A stretch of DNA of 64,000 bases, from positions 930,001 to 994,000 of the forward strand of contig NZ_CP182236.1 in assembly GCF_048077055.1 (NCBI RefSeq). The letters are read 5' to 3'. Below, one piece after another: positions 24,742 to 32,791 of the stretch; position 1 is the stretch's first letter, and every line of letters starts with the position of its first letter. Origin of the DNA: Egbenema bharatensis (GTDB lineage Bacteria; Cyanobacteriota; Cyanobacteriia; Elainellales; Elainellaceae). The position numbers and the translations under genes were made by a program. Under the pieces are notes generated by a model. That model saw only the letters and a program-made list of their open reading frames with translations. It made no database searches and had not been told where the DNA came from.

Positions 24742-24797
24742 AGTTGCCTAACTAAGATAACATAGTTAGGCGTAAGATAGTTATAAGTTAGGCAACT
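24742..24797. promoter_or_regulatory. Nested inverted repeats, probable operator
   Basis: AGTTGCCTAACT (24742-24753) is matched perfectly in inverse by AGTTAGGCAACT (24786-24797). Within this, GCCTAACTA (24746-24754) pairs with TAGTTAGGC (24763-24771), and another AGTTGCC lies at 24731. The array is directly upstream of the 63-residue gene and downstream of the ribbon-helix-helix gene, whose product is a natural candidate to bind it. Confidence 0.6.
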
Positions 24798-24815
24798 ATT
24801 ATGTAAGGTGGACAG

Positions 24816-24971
24816 TCAACTCCTGTCTGGGAGCCATCGATCGATCGCGGTAGTCAGTAACAGGGCCGATAAAGAGATGCCGCGTTTTTTGGCAATTTCT
24901 TTGAGTTGGGCATGGACTTCTCTGGGCATTGAAACCCTGACTTGGATGGTTGTCTCCTTATTAATAGCCAT
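24816..24971 (-). CDS. Ribbon-helix-helix (CopG-like) protein
   Basis: A 51-residue protein from the ATG at 24971. The N-terminal beta-strand TTIQVRVSMPREVHAQLKEI is followed by KKRGISLSALLLTTAIDRWL, the normal dimeric ribbon-helix-helix fold. Such proteins are plasmid-type repressors or antitoxins. The inverted-repeat array lies immediately downstream. Confidence 0.78.
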   Translation of the reverse strand: MAINKETTIQVRVSMPREVHAQLKEIAKKRGISLSALLLTTAIDRWLPDRS

Positions 24972-25080
24972 TTGGTTGGTCAACTGTAGGGCATCTTTTA
25001 TCCTAACGGAAAGGCAACGCATACTTGCTGCGTAGGGAGTAAACTGAGAGTGTGGCTTCTTGCATCACGGGAACATTGAT

Positions 25081-25295
25081 ATGACATTAGCTGAGGTGCT
25101 TTCCGCAGTACGACAACTATCCGCCTAGAAAAGCTCAAGCTGATTCGGATTCTGGCAGAAGATTTGGATGTCGCTGAGGATATCTCGCCACTAAAACCCT
25201 TCAAAACCTGTGATTTGCTAACCCCATATGACAATTTTGGGGCTGGTGCAGTTTTGATAGAAGCTCTCAAACCGTCGAATACAGAGCATCAATGA
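25081..25295 (+). pseudogene. Small antitoxin-like gene, frameshifted
   Basis: The frame begins MTLAEVLSAVRQLSA and stops at a TAG. Inserting one base near 25125 continues it as LEKLKLIRILAEDLDVAEDI to a stop at 25293-25295. The 215-bp length is one short of a multiple of three, consistent with a one-base loss. Short proteins of this type, often upstream of PIN-like toxins, are widespread in cyanobacteria. No intact toxin follows. Confidence 0.55.
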
Positions 25296-25613
25296 AAGTT
25301 GCGATCGATCGAGCAAGTGCAGCCATCCCCTCAAACAGAAGCGATCGATATTGAGGTAGAAGCAACTGAACCTGAGCGATCGTAATTCCTCTTTCGCAAA
25401 GGTTTTTGTTTTTGCCAGCGTTCTTGCATCAACTCAGACTCATCCTGCTACGGAGAACGATCGCTACAAGCAAGATTTGTCAGTCAGGTTAGTCTGCGTT
25501 TTGAGCAAAATCACACCTTTAGCTTTCATCAAATAAACAATGCGTCCGTTGGTAGATGCTAAGACAGTAGTTTGTAACGGTAGGATGTCGTTGCCATTAC
25601 TGAGAAGCGATCT
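25296..25613. other. 318-bp region without a recognised gene
   Basis: It follows the broken antitoxin-like gene and precedes the GH13 enzyme gene. Short open stretches are present but none is convincing. It may hold remnants of a former toxin gene and the promoter of the GH13 gene. Confidence 0.4.
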
Positions 25614-27257
25614 ATGTTAGACCTCTGGTATAAAGGTGCGATTATCTACTGCCTGGATGTCGAAGTGTACATGGATGGGAATGGAGACGGGGTAGGGGAT
25701 TTTGTAGGGTTAATCGATCGCCTCGATTACATTGCCGGTTTGGGAATTAACTGCATCTGGCTCATGCCGTTTTATCCCACACCCAACCGAGACAATGGTT
25801 ATGACATCACGGATTATTACAACGTTGATCCGCGCTTAGGAACGCTGGGGGATTTTGTTGAATTCACTCGCCAGGCAGAGCATCGGGGATTGCGAGTGAT
25901 TGTAGACCTGGTGGTGAACCACACTTCAACCGATCATCCCTGGTTTCAAGCTTCCTGCAAAGACAAAAATTCTAAGTACCGGGACTACTACGTTTGGGCA
26001 GAGGAGAAGCCAGAAAACGCAGAGGAAGGGGTCATCTTTCCAGGCTATCAAGACAGCACCTGGACGTATAACGAGGAAGCTGGAGCCTATTATTTCCATC
26101 GCTTCTATGATCATCAAGCAGATTTGAATGTGGCAAACCCTCAGGTGCGAGAGGAAATCTACAAAATCATGGGGTTCTGGCTGCAACTGGGGGTGTCTGG
26201 CTTCCGGGTGGATGCAGTGCCGTTTTTAATTGAGCTGGAAGGCATTAAGGACACGGCACAAGCCAAAGATCCGCTGCTTTTCCTGAAGGAGATTCGCAAT
26301 TTCCTCTCCTGGCGACGTGGAGATGCGATCGTCCTGGCAGAAGTGAATGAGTCGATGGACAAAATTGCTGATTACTTTGGCGATGGCGATCGGATGCAGT
26401 TGTTGTTTAGCTTTATGGGCAATCAATCACTGACACTGGCTCTGGCTAGAGAAGAGGCAGCCCCCCTGGTTAATGGCTTAAAGGCACAACCCCAACCGCC
26501 GGATATGGGACAATGGGCATACTTTGTCCGGAATCATGATGAACTGACCCTGGATAAACTTTCGGATGAAGAACAGAACGAAGTTTTGCAGCGTTTTAAC
26601 CAGGATAAAGAACAGGTTTGGCTCTACGATCGCGGTATTCGTCGCCGTTTTCCACCCCTGGTCGATAACGATCCCCGTCGGATTCGCCTGGCCTACAGCC
26701 TGATGCTAACCTTACCTGGAACACCAGTCCTGTTTTACGGTGAAGAGATTGGCATGGGGGATGATCTATCGCTTGAAGAACGCCATGCCATTCGCACACC
26801 GATGCAGTGGTCAAATCAGCAGAATGGAGGGTTTTCCACAGCTTCATCGGACGAGTTAGTGCGATCGGTGATTGATGAAGAACCCTATGGCTATCAAACG
26901 CTCAATGTCATTGCCCAGCGACGTGATCCTGAATCCTTGCTCAACTGGATAGAACGAGCCATTCGGATGCGAAAAGAATGTCCTGAGTTTGGCTGGGGCA
27001 GTTGCGAATTTATTGATACCGACAATCCCTCCGTCTTTGCCCATTGCTGCCAGTGGAAGGACGGCACGGTGATCGCCATTCACAATTTATCTGGAAAATC
27101 CTGTGTGGTGCAGTTAGACCTGAAGGATAGACACGTCAAATGCCTCACTGACATTCTGGAAGATCAGCCCTATGAAGCGATTCAGGAAGGTTCCCATGAA
27201 ATTGAGTTAGAGGGGTATGGCTATCGCTGGTTCCGGGTCGGCGGCATTCATCTTTAG
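25614..27257 (+). CDS. Alpha-amylase family glycosyl hydrolase (GH13, trehalose-synthase-like)
   Basis: A 547-residue TIM-barrel enzyme. The GH13 motifs are VIVDLVVNHTSTDHPW, GFRVDAVPF (nucleophile Asp200), VLAEVNES (acid/base Glu243) and FVRNHDEL (Asp309). Overall order and the start LWYKGAIIYCLDVEVYMDGN resemble trehalose synthase and maltose alpha-glucosyltransferases, which interconvert maltose and trehalose. The maltokinase domain sometimes fused to these is absent. The exact reaction cannot be fixed from motifs alone; amylase or sucrose-active activity remains possible. glpK lies downstream in convergent orientation. Confidence 0.88.
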   Translation: MLDLWYKGAIIYCLDVEVYMDGNGDGVGDFVGLIDRLDYIAGLGINCIWLMPFYPTPNRDNGYDITDYYNVDPRLGTLGDFVEFTRQAEHRGLRVIVDLVVNHTSTDHPWFQASCKDKNSKYRDYYVWAEEKPENAEEGVIFPGYQDSTWTYNEEAGAYYFHRFYDHQADLNVANPQVREEIYKIMGFWLQLGVSGFRVDAVPFLIELEGIKDTAQAKDPLLFLKEIRNFLSWRRGDAIVLAEVNESMDKIADYFGDGDRMQLLFSFMGNQSLTLALAREEAAPLVNGLKAQPQPPDMGQWAYFVRNHDELTLDKLSDEEQNEVLQRFNQDKEQVWLYDRGIRRRFPPLVDNDPRRIRLAYSLMLTLPGTPVLFYGEEIGMGDDLSLEERHAIRTPMQWSNQQNGGFSTASSDELVRSVIDEEPYGYQTLNVIAQRRDPESLLNWIERAIRMRKECPEFGWGSCEFIDTDNPSVFAHCCQWKDGTVIAIHNLSGKSCVVQLDLKDRHVKCLTDILEDQPYEAIQEGSHEIELEGYGYRWFRVGGIHL

Positions 27258-27323
27258 GTAAGTTGCGATCGGTTCTTTATCTTCAATAGATTCATTGTTG
27301 ATTCTTTTTTATTCTTTTCGGAA

Positions 27324-28814
27324 TTATTCCTCCCGGTGCCGTGCCTGAGCTACTGCCTGTCGCCAGGCCGATCGCCATTCCTGCCGTTGGACATCACTAA
27401 TCCTGGGTTCAAACCGTTGATCCACCTGCCAGAGCTGCGCAATTTCGGCCACACTGCTCCAGTAACCCACCGCCAAACCCGCCAGGTAAGCTGCTCCCAA
27501 AGCCGTCGTTTCTGTCACCTTTGGGCGCACGACCGGAACCCCCAACAAATCTGCCTGCAACTGCATCAACAGGTCATTACTGGACGCTCCCCCATCCACC
27601 CGCAATTCTGCTAGGGGCAACGCCGCATCCTGACGCATTGCATCCATCACATCAGCACTTTGATGGGCAATACTTTCCAGGGCTGCACGGGCAATATGGG
27701 CACTGGTGGAACCTCGCGTCAGACCCACGATCGCCCCCCTGGCGTAGCTATCCCAGTAGGGCGCACCCAGACCCACGAACGCCGGAACGAAATACACCCC
27801 ACCGTTGTCCGGCACACTTTGAGCCAGCGACTCAACCTCATGGCTATGGCGAATCACCCCCAAACCATCCCGCAGCCACTGCACCGCTGCCCCCGCAATA
27901 AATACACTGCCCTCCAGGGCGTAATCCGTGCGATCGTTTAACCGCCAGGCGATCGTGGTTAGCAGTTTGTGTTGAGATGCGATCGGCTGAGATCCCGTAT
28001 TCAAGACAATAAAACAGCCCGTTCCATAGGTGTTCTTCGCAATTCCCGGTTGCAGAGAAGCCTGCCCAAAGGAGGCAGCCTGTTGATCCCCTGCAATCCC
28101 CGCGATCGGAATCCGAGTTCCGAACAATCCCTCCGCCGTGTAACCATACACCTCTGAAGAACTCCGCACCTCTGGCAGAATCGATCGCGGAATATTCAAA
28201 ATCTTGAGTAATTCTTCATCCCATTCTTGAGTGTGAATATTGAATAGCAGCGTCCGACTGGCATTCGTCACATCGGTAAGGTGCAGTTCCCCATCCGTCA
28301 GTTTCCAGATCAACCAGCTATCCACCGTTCCAAAGGCCAGTTCCCCCCGATCGGCCATTGCCCTCGCTCCTTCCACCTGATCCAGCAACCACTTCAGCTT
28401 TGTGCCACTAAAGTAGGGGTCAATCACCAGCCCCGTTTTACTTTGAAAGAACGATTCGTATCCCGCAGCCTTGAGTTGATCACAATCCGCTGCCGTGCGC
28501 CGATCCTGCCAGACGATCGCATGATGGATCGGCTGCCCCGTCGTCCGATCCCAGACAATGACCGTTTCTCGCTGATTCGTAATGCCGATCGCCGCCAGAT
28601 CACGGGTGCGCAGATTGATTCGAGCCAGAGCCTCATTGGCCACACTGATTTGAGATGACCAGATTTCGTCCGGGTCATGCTCCACCCAGCCGGGCTGCGG
28701 AAAGATTTGGGTAAATTCCTTTTGGGCGATCGATCGCTGCTCTCCCTGATGGTTGAACACAATGGCGCGGGAACTGGTGGTTCCCTGATCTAATGCAAGA
28801 ATGAACTGTGACAC
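27324..28814 (-). CDS. glpK: Glycerol kinase
   Basis: A 496-residue FGGY-family kinase that makes glycerol 3-phosphate from glycerol and ATP. Motifs include ILALDQGTTSSRAIVF at the start, WQDRRTA, GVTDVTNASRT-like substrate residues and DGGASSNDLLMQLQADLLGV in the C-terminal domain. The reading frame extends upstream to 28901, but the GTG at 28814, preceded by GGGAGAG, fits the usual length and N-terminus. It is convergent with the GH13 gene, and no glycerol facilitator or dehydrogenase is nearby. Confidence 0.95.
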   Translation of the reverse strand: MSQFILALDQGTTSSRAIVFNHQGEQRSIAQKEFTQIFPQPGWVEHDPDEIWSSQISVANEALARINLRTRDLAAIGITNQRETVIVWDRTTGQPIHHAIVWQDRRTAADCDQLKAAGYESFFQSKTGLVIDPYFSGTKLKWLLDQVEGARAMADRGELAFGTVDSWLIWKLTDGELHLTDVTNASRTLLFNIHTQEWDEELLKILNIPRSILPEVRSSSEVYGYTAEGLFGTRIPIAGIAGDQQAASFGQASLQPGIAKNTYGTGCFIVLNTGSQPIASQHKLLTTIAWRLNDRTDYALEGSVFIAGAAVQWLRDGLGVIRHSHEVESLAQSVPDNGGVYFVPAFVGLGAPYWDSYARGAIVGLTRGSTSAHIARAALESIAHQSADVMDAMRQDAALPLAELRVDGGASSNDLLMQLQADLLGVPVVRPKVTETTALGAAYLAGLAVGYWSSVAEIAQLWQVDQRFEPRISDVQRQEWRSAWRQAVAQARHREE

Positions 28815-28974
28815 AACGCTCTCCCGATACATCCTTTGACCCATCCCATTTGAACCAGCGATAGATATCTCCAATGAATGACCCAGACAAGACCCAATCA
28901 ACCCGGCCTTGCAACAATCCTTGAAGTTATGTAAAATTTAGTTACACAAGGTTGATTTAGTAGAGGTCTTAGTC

Positions 28975-29118
28975 ATGGAAGCTCAAGAAAACAAGTTCGG
29001 TTTCACTCAGTTCGCTGAGACTTGGAATGGTCGTTTGGCAATGTTGGGTTTCGTAATCGGTCTGGCGACTGAGTTCCTGACTGGTCAGGGCATCTTGTCT
29101 CAACTGGGTTTGATGTAA
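28975..29118 (+). CDS. hli: High-light-inducible protein (HliP/SCP)
   Basis: A 47-residue single-helix thylakoid protein. The chlorophyll-binding motif ETWNGRLAMLGFVIG (ExxxxRxAMxGF) is complete, preceded by NKFGFTQFAE. Members bind chlorophyll and carotenoid and protect PSII assembly intermediates and chlorophyll synthase under light stress. It has its own strong terminator 75 bp downstream and appears monocistronic. Confidence 0.95.
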   Translation: MEAQENKFGFTQFAETWNGRLAMLGFVIGLATEFLTGQGILSQLGLM

Positions 29119-29193
29119 TCTCGACAGGTGCAATTTTGGTTCGTTAAGTTCACTTGCATTGAACATTGTCGATACAAATTGAACAATTGCACT

Positions 29194-29224
29194 TTGGGAT
29201 ACCCTTTGGGTGTCCCAATTTTTT
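29194..29224 (+). terminator. hli rho-independent terminator
   Basis: TTGGGATACCC (29194-29204) and GGGTGTCCCAA (29208-29218) form an 11-bp stem with one G-U pair and a 3-nt loop, followed by six T. Confidence 0.9.
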
Positions 29225-29250
29225 ATGCGTCTATATTTACGCGTCTATAT

Positions 29251-29601
29251 TTATGCATCTATCTCGACTTCATCTTCAAACTCATTTTCTGGACTCTCAT
29301 CGATCGCCTCCCAGGTTCCCACAATCCGGAACACCTCCGGAATCATATCCTGTTCCGGCGGGAATTCTAAGGTGGTTTCCCGCAAGCCTAAATAGCCTGA
29401 CTCGGTAAAAAACAGCAAAATCCGCCGTAGAGCCATCCAAACCTCTGACTCGTACTCCCAGTCCTGGTTGAAATTTGCTCTGCCCGCGATCGATCTCAAA
29501 GTCCAAAAGTAATTGTTGCGAACGATCGACCCTTTTTTCTTGTACTGGGGCACATCATCCTGGTGCAGATACAGCACCTCGTTCTCAATTCTGGCTCTCA
29601 T
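29251..29601 (-). CDS. Conserved protein of unknown function
   Basis: A 116-residue acidic soluble protein (RARIENEVLYLHQDDVPQYK at the start; PENEFEDEVEIDA at the end). The sequence pattern suggests a cyanobacterial family without known function. It is convergent with hli. Confidence 0.65.
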   Translation of the reverse strand: MRARIENEVLYLHQDDVPQYKKKGSIVRNNYFWTLRSIAGRANFNQDWEYESEVWMALRRILLFFTESGYLGLRETTLEFPPEQDMIPEVFRIVGTWEAIDESPENEFEDEVEIDA

Positions 29602-29743
29602 CCGTGTTCCTGTTCTCTATCTTCCTACCATGTTAGACACTCCATGAGGTCATCGCATGAAGCCATTTCCCTGCTGCCGGATCGGTCTGACTGGATAGGA
29701 ACAGGTGGGCAGGGCCCACCCAGAATTTCTCAACCCGCTGCCC

Positions 29744-30661
29744 TTACTCTGCCAGCCACCGCTTCGCCAAAGCCTGATACCCAATCAGTTTGTAAACCAA
29801 TTTAGCTGCCGTAAATTCAGACACAACGGAATCGGACACGGGAGCCAGTTCCATCACATCACAGCCTATTACATCGCGGGTTTCAAACACTTGCTTCAGG
29901 AAAGTGGTGAGGGCGTACCAGTTCAGTCCACCCGGTTCAGGTGTACCCACACCAGGAATTAGCGTTGGATCAATCCCATCCAGGTCGATCGTGAAGAACA
30001 CCTTAGAGGTGGGAATGCTGGCCACTGCCCGTTCAATCCAGTCCGGCTGCATGGCAATTTCCCTAGCCCGAAACACCCTGAGCTGCTTCTCTTTGATCAA
30101 CTCCGCTTCTTCCTTACAAATGCTGCGGATGCCAATCTGCACGGTAGGTAGGCCCATATCCACGACTCGGCGCATAATGCAGGCGTGATTGTGGATTGAA
30201 CCTTCATACTCATGGCGCAAATCTCCGTGGGCATCGATCTGCACCACCGTAAAGGACTCTTCAGGATTAGCCTGGCGATAAGCTTCCACAATCCCCGTCG
30301 TGATGCTATGTTCACCACCCAGGGCAATCACAAACTTGTGGTCAGCAATTAAACTCTGCACCGTTTGCGCTGCAACGGACAACATGGTTTCAGAGGGAAC
30401 GGGTTCCGAGCCTCGCGTATCAGCGATCGGTTGATGGGTATAGATACCCACGGGCCATAGTTCTTGCTCCAGTTCTTCATCGTAGTATTCCACCTGCTGG
30501 GACGCTTCCAGGATGGCATCGGGGCCATTTTCGCAGCCCCGTCGATAGGTGGTCGTCGCCTCGAAGGGAATGGGCAAAATCACAACCTTGGCCGCATCGT
30601 ATTCGGCCGCAACTTCAGCTCCTAAGAAAGGAACCGTTTCAATCCGGGTTTGTGTCAACAT
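29744..30661 (-). CDS. speB: Agmatinase-like ureohydrolase
   Basis: A 305-residue arginase/agmatinase-family enzyme. The binuclear metal ligands are all present: GGEHS (His118), DAHGDLR (Asp143, His145, Asp147) and DLDGIDP (Asp226, Asp228). Agmatinase splits agmatine to putrescine and urea. Cyanobacteria also have a related longer guanidine hydrolase, so the substrate should be regarded as likely, not certain; the normal SpeB length favours agmatinase. A compact hairpin (GGTGGGC/GCCCACC, 29704-29720) lies past its stop codon. Confidence 0.9.
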   Translation of the reverse strand: MLTQTRIETVPFLGAEVAAEYDAAKVVILPIPFEATTTYRRGCENGPDAILEASQQVEYYDEELEQELWPVGIYTHQPIADTRGSEPVPSETMLSVAAQTVQSLIADHKFVIALGGEHSITTGIVEAYRQANPEESFTVVQIDAHGDLRHEYEGSIHNHACIMRRVVDMGLPTVQIGIRSICKEEAELIKEKQLRVFRAREIAMQPDWIERAVASIPTSKVFFTIDLDGIDPTLIPGVGTPEPGGLNWYALTTFLKQVFETRDVIGCDVMELAPVSDSVVSEFTAAKLVYKLIGYQALAKRWLAE

Positions 30662-30769
30662 AGCGCGAGGGCAGGCTGGGGATCAACCTTCAATTACAGC
30701 AATTTCAATTACAGCAGATTTTACAGAACCGTGCTGTGGGTTCAGAAATCACAGAATATCAGTCACGCT

Positions 30770-30967
30770 CTACTCCTCGGCATCCCTGGTTCTTGGCAAT
30801 AGTTGGGTCGGTGATTGTAAAAGTTGCTCGTAGCTCGCTGAGGAGAAATGGGCAATTGCAAAAATTGGCACCGTCAGGGTAATTAATGCAATCAGGGTTC
30901 CGACCAGATTTGCTAACCGTTGAGACGATCGACCCGGAGGTTCGTTGACTTGACTACCAGATTCCAT
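30770..30967 (-). CDS. Small single-helix membrane protein
   Basis: A 65-residue protein with one hydrophobic helix (LVGTLIALITLTVPIFAIAHF, interrupted by few polar residues, about positions 21-41) and a cytoplasmic N-terminus rich in Ser and Arg. It resembles short conserved cyanobacterial membrane proteins of unknown role. It lies upstream of speB on the same strand, about 110 bp away. Confidence 0.6.
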   Translation of the reverse strand: MESGSQVNEPPGRSSQRLANLVGTLIALITLTVPIFAIAHFSSASYEQLLQSPTQLLPRTRDAEE

Positions 30968-31063
30968 AACAAAAGGTTTGAAAAAAATAACTCGCTTTAA
31001 ACTGCTAACTTAGCCCAGGTTCATCAATAAAACCTTGACTCCTGATACCATTCTAAAAATTCT

Positions 31064-31498
31064 TCAAATTTTCATCACTCGAATAAACTCCAGGGGCAAT
31101 CCATCTGCATCAGCAATGAATGTTACCTCATACACCCGATCGCCGATCATTTGCTGTATTGGTTCTAACAGAATTTTGAGTGGTGCAATTTGATCTGAGT
31201 CACTAGCAGCATGACTGAACTGCTTTTTCAGAGCATCTACCCAACGTGGTAGATCGTCCACGGTATCCGTCAGATCAAAGGACAAATGGTAATAGCCCGT
31301 ATACCCCTCATCGTGGAAGGCATCAGCCGCAGGACGGGGTTCAGGGACTTGCAGCAGTTCAATCCGTCCCCCCAACCCTTCCATCCAGCAAGCAAGCGTC
31401 ATTCCAGCGGTAAACCGTTCGCAGACCTGAAAGCCCAATTGCTCATAGAAAGCGATCGCGCGATGGATATCAGCAGTGCGGATGGAGGCGTGGTGCAT
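31064..31498 (-). CDS. VOC-family (glyoxalase-like) protein
   Basis: A 144-residue vicinal-oxygen-chelate protein of two beta-alpha-beta-beta-beta modules. Metal-ligand candidates are His3 (MHHASIRTADI), Glu in RIELLQVPEP, His in YYHLSFDL and Glu in LPLEFIRVMKI, the arrangement used by glyoxalase I and related enzymes. Lactoylglutathione lyase activity is possible but unproved. Confidence 0.85.
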   Translation of the reverse strand: MHHASIRTADIHRAIAFYEQLGFQVCERFTAGMTLACWMEGLGGRIELLQVPEPRPAADAFHDEGYTGYYHLSFDLTDTVDDLPRWVDALKKQFSHAASDSDQIAPLKILLEPIQQMIGDRVYEVTFIADADGLPLEFIRVMKI

Positions 31499-31509
31499 AC
31501 CTGAGGGAT

Positions 31510-31557
31510 CAGGGAGTGGGGAATGGGGAGTAGAGAGTGGGAAATGGGGAATAGGAG
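31510..31557. repeat. Heptanucleotide-like short tandem repeats
   Basis: A purine-rich run of GGGAGTG/GGGAATG units follows the VOC gene start. The same kind of repeat recurs at 49317, 49676, 50450, 54561 and 54663. They fit the STRR class (7-bp tandem repeats) described in filamentous cyanobacteria. Confidence 0.7.
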
Positions 31558-31572
31558 AGAACTACAGTTACC

Positions 31573-32080
31573 CTACTCGAACAGGCGGAAGTAGGGATAG
31601 CGGACGGGGGCCCGGGTTCTTTCTCCAAATCAAAATTGATCACTTCCCAGCAGGGATCGTCCGAGGGATCAGGGCTGAATTCGACGGGAAGTCCGTAGAG
31701 ACGGGGCGGGGAGACTCGGGCTGTCCTCGCCACGGGCTGCTGCGCTCCAGGTAGGTGCTGATCAAGTCCTTGTAACGGCTGGCGATAATCACGCGGGTTG
31801 CCCGATAGCCCTGGGTGTATAAGCGATCGAGGGCTTCATGGATTTCAAACCGAATGCCATCGGGATGGGTATGCTGGCGATACCATTCATTGTTCCACCG
31901 TCGCCAGTGCCGCCCGGACTGAAGGTGGATCAATTCGGACGTTTTGGGGTTCGCTTCAAACGCCCCATGCCGTTGACATAAGTAAGTATCGGTCAGAGTC
32001 AGGGCTGGAATTACCTGACGACAGTGAGGACACTGAATCTCTGGCCCAAAAATTGGATATTGTAACGCTGGATTCATCAT
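31573..32080 (-). CDS. TIGR02652-type conserved cyanobacterial protein (two apparent frameshifts)
   Basis: The protein begins MMNPALQYPIFGPEIQCPHC and has one CxxC pair plus a later Cys, suggesting a zinc site (IQCPHCRQ...YLCQRHG). The first frame is continuous to about LISTYLERSSPW. The family-like ending PPRLYGLPVEFSPDPSDDPC lies in a second frame, and VRYPYFRLFE with the stop at 31573 in a third. One added base in each of two places (about 31690-31720 and the G run at 31606-31610) restores about 170 residues. The function of the family is unknown. Confidence 0.72.
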
Positions 32081-32193
32081 GCAATTACGATCCGCATAGG
32101 CAACCTGTGCCAATCCCGGTGGCTCTATTATAACTGGGGGAACCTGCTTCTCAGGGGAATTCTATAGCGATTGTGTTGTTTATCTCGTAGATT

Positions 32194-32733
32194 ATGAGCA
32201 ATTCTCAAGATTTAACCCATGATTCTCATGCTGATTGGCCCCTGAATTGGCCACTACCCGATCTCTCGAAAGCGGCTTTTGTGGCAGCTAATGCGACTGT
32301 GGTTGGGCAAGTGAATCTGGCGGAGGGCACAAGTATCTGGTACGGGGCAGTCCTTCGGGGGGATGTCGAAAAAATTCAGGTGGGCAAAAGCACCAATATT
32401 CAGGATGGCGCGATTTTGCATGGCGATCCGGGAGAGCCAACGATTTTAGGCGATGATGTCACGATCGGGCATCGGGCCGTCGTTCACAGCGCCCAGATTG
32501 GTGACGGGAGCCTGGTCGGGATTGGGGCGATCGTGCTGAATGGGGTTCGCGTCGGTACGGGCTGCATCATTGGGGCTGGATCGGTTGTCACCAAAGATGT
32601 CCCCGATCGATCGCTGGTGATGGGAGTTCCGGGCAAGGTGATACGGACGGTGTCTGAGGCAGAGGCGATCGGCTTGATTGAGCACGCCCAGCAATATAAA
32701 AAACTAGCCCTTGTCCACGCAGGTAAGGGCTAG
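32194..32733 (+). CDS. Gamma-carbonic-anhydrase-like left-handed beta-helix protein
   Basis: A 179-residue trimeric LbH protein. Hexapeptide repeats run from about residue 35 to 140, and the zinc-binding His positions are in AILHGD and IGHRAVVH. It resembles the PaaY/CaiE/YrdA group and stand-alone gamma-carbonic anhydrases rather than CcmM, as the RuBisCO-like repeats are absent. Activity in CO2 hydration is possible; in relatives it varies. A perfect 9-bp hairpin (CTAGCCCTT/AAGGGCTAG, 32704-32733) covers the last codons and stop. Confidence 0.85.
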   Translation: MSNSQDLTHDSHADWPLNWPLPDLSKAAFVAANATVVGQVNLAEGTSIWYGAVLRGDVEKIQVGKSTNIQDGAILHGDPGEPTILGDDVTIGHRAVVHSAQIGDGSLVGIGAIVLNGVRVGTGCIIGAGSVVTKDVPDRSLVMGVPGKVIRTVSEAEAIGLIEHAQQYKKLALVHAGKG

Positions 32734-32791
32734 GAGATTTAGAATGCCATTTTGTTGCAGGCTCCTTGGTGCACCGACCACCCAGTTAGGT

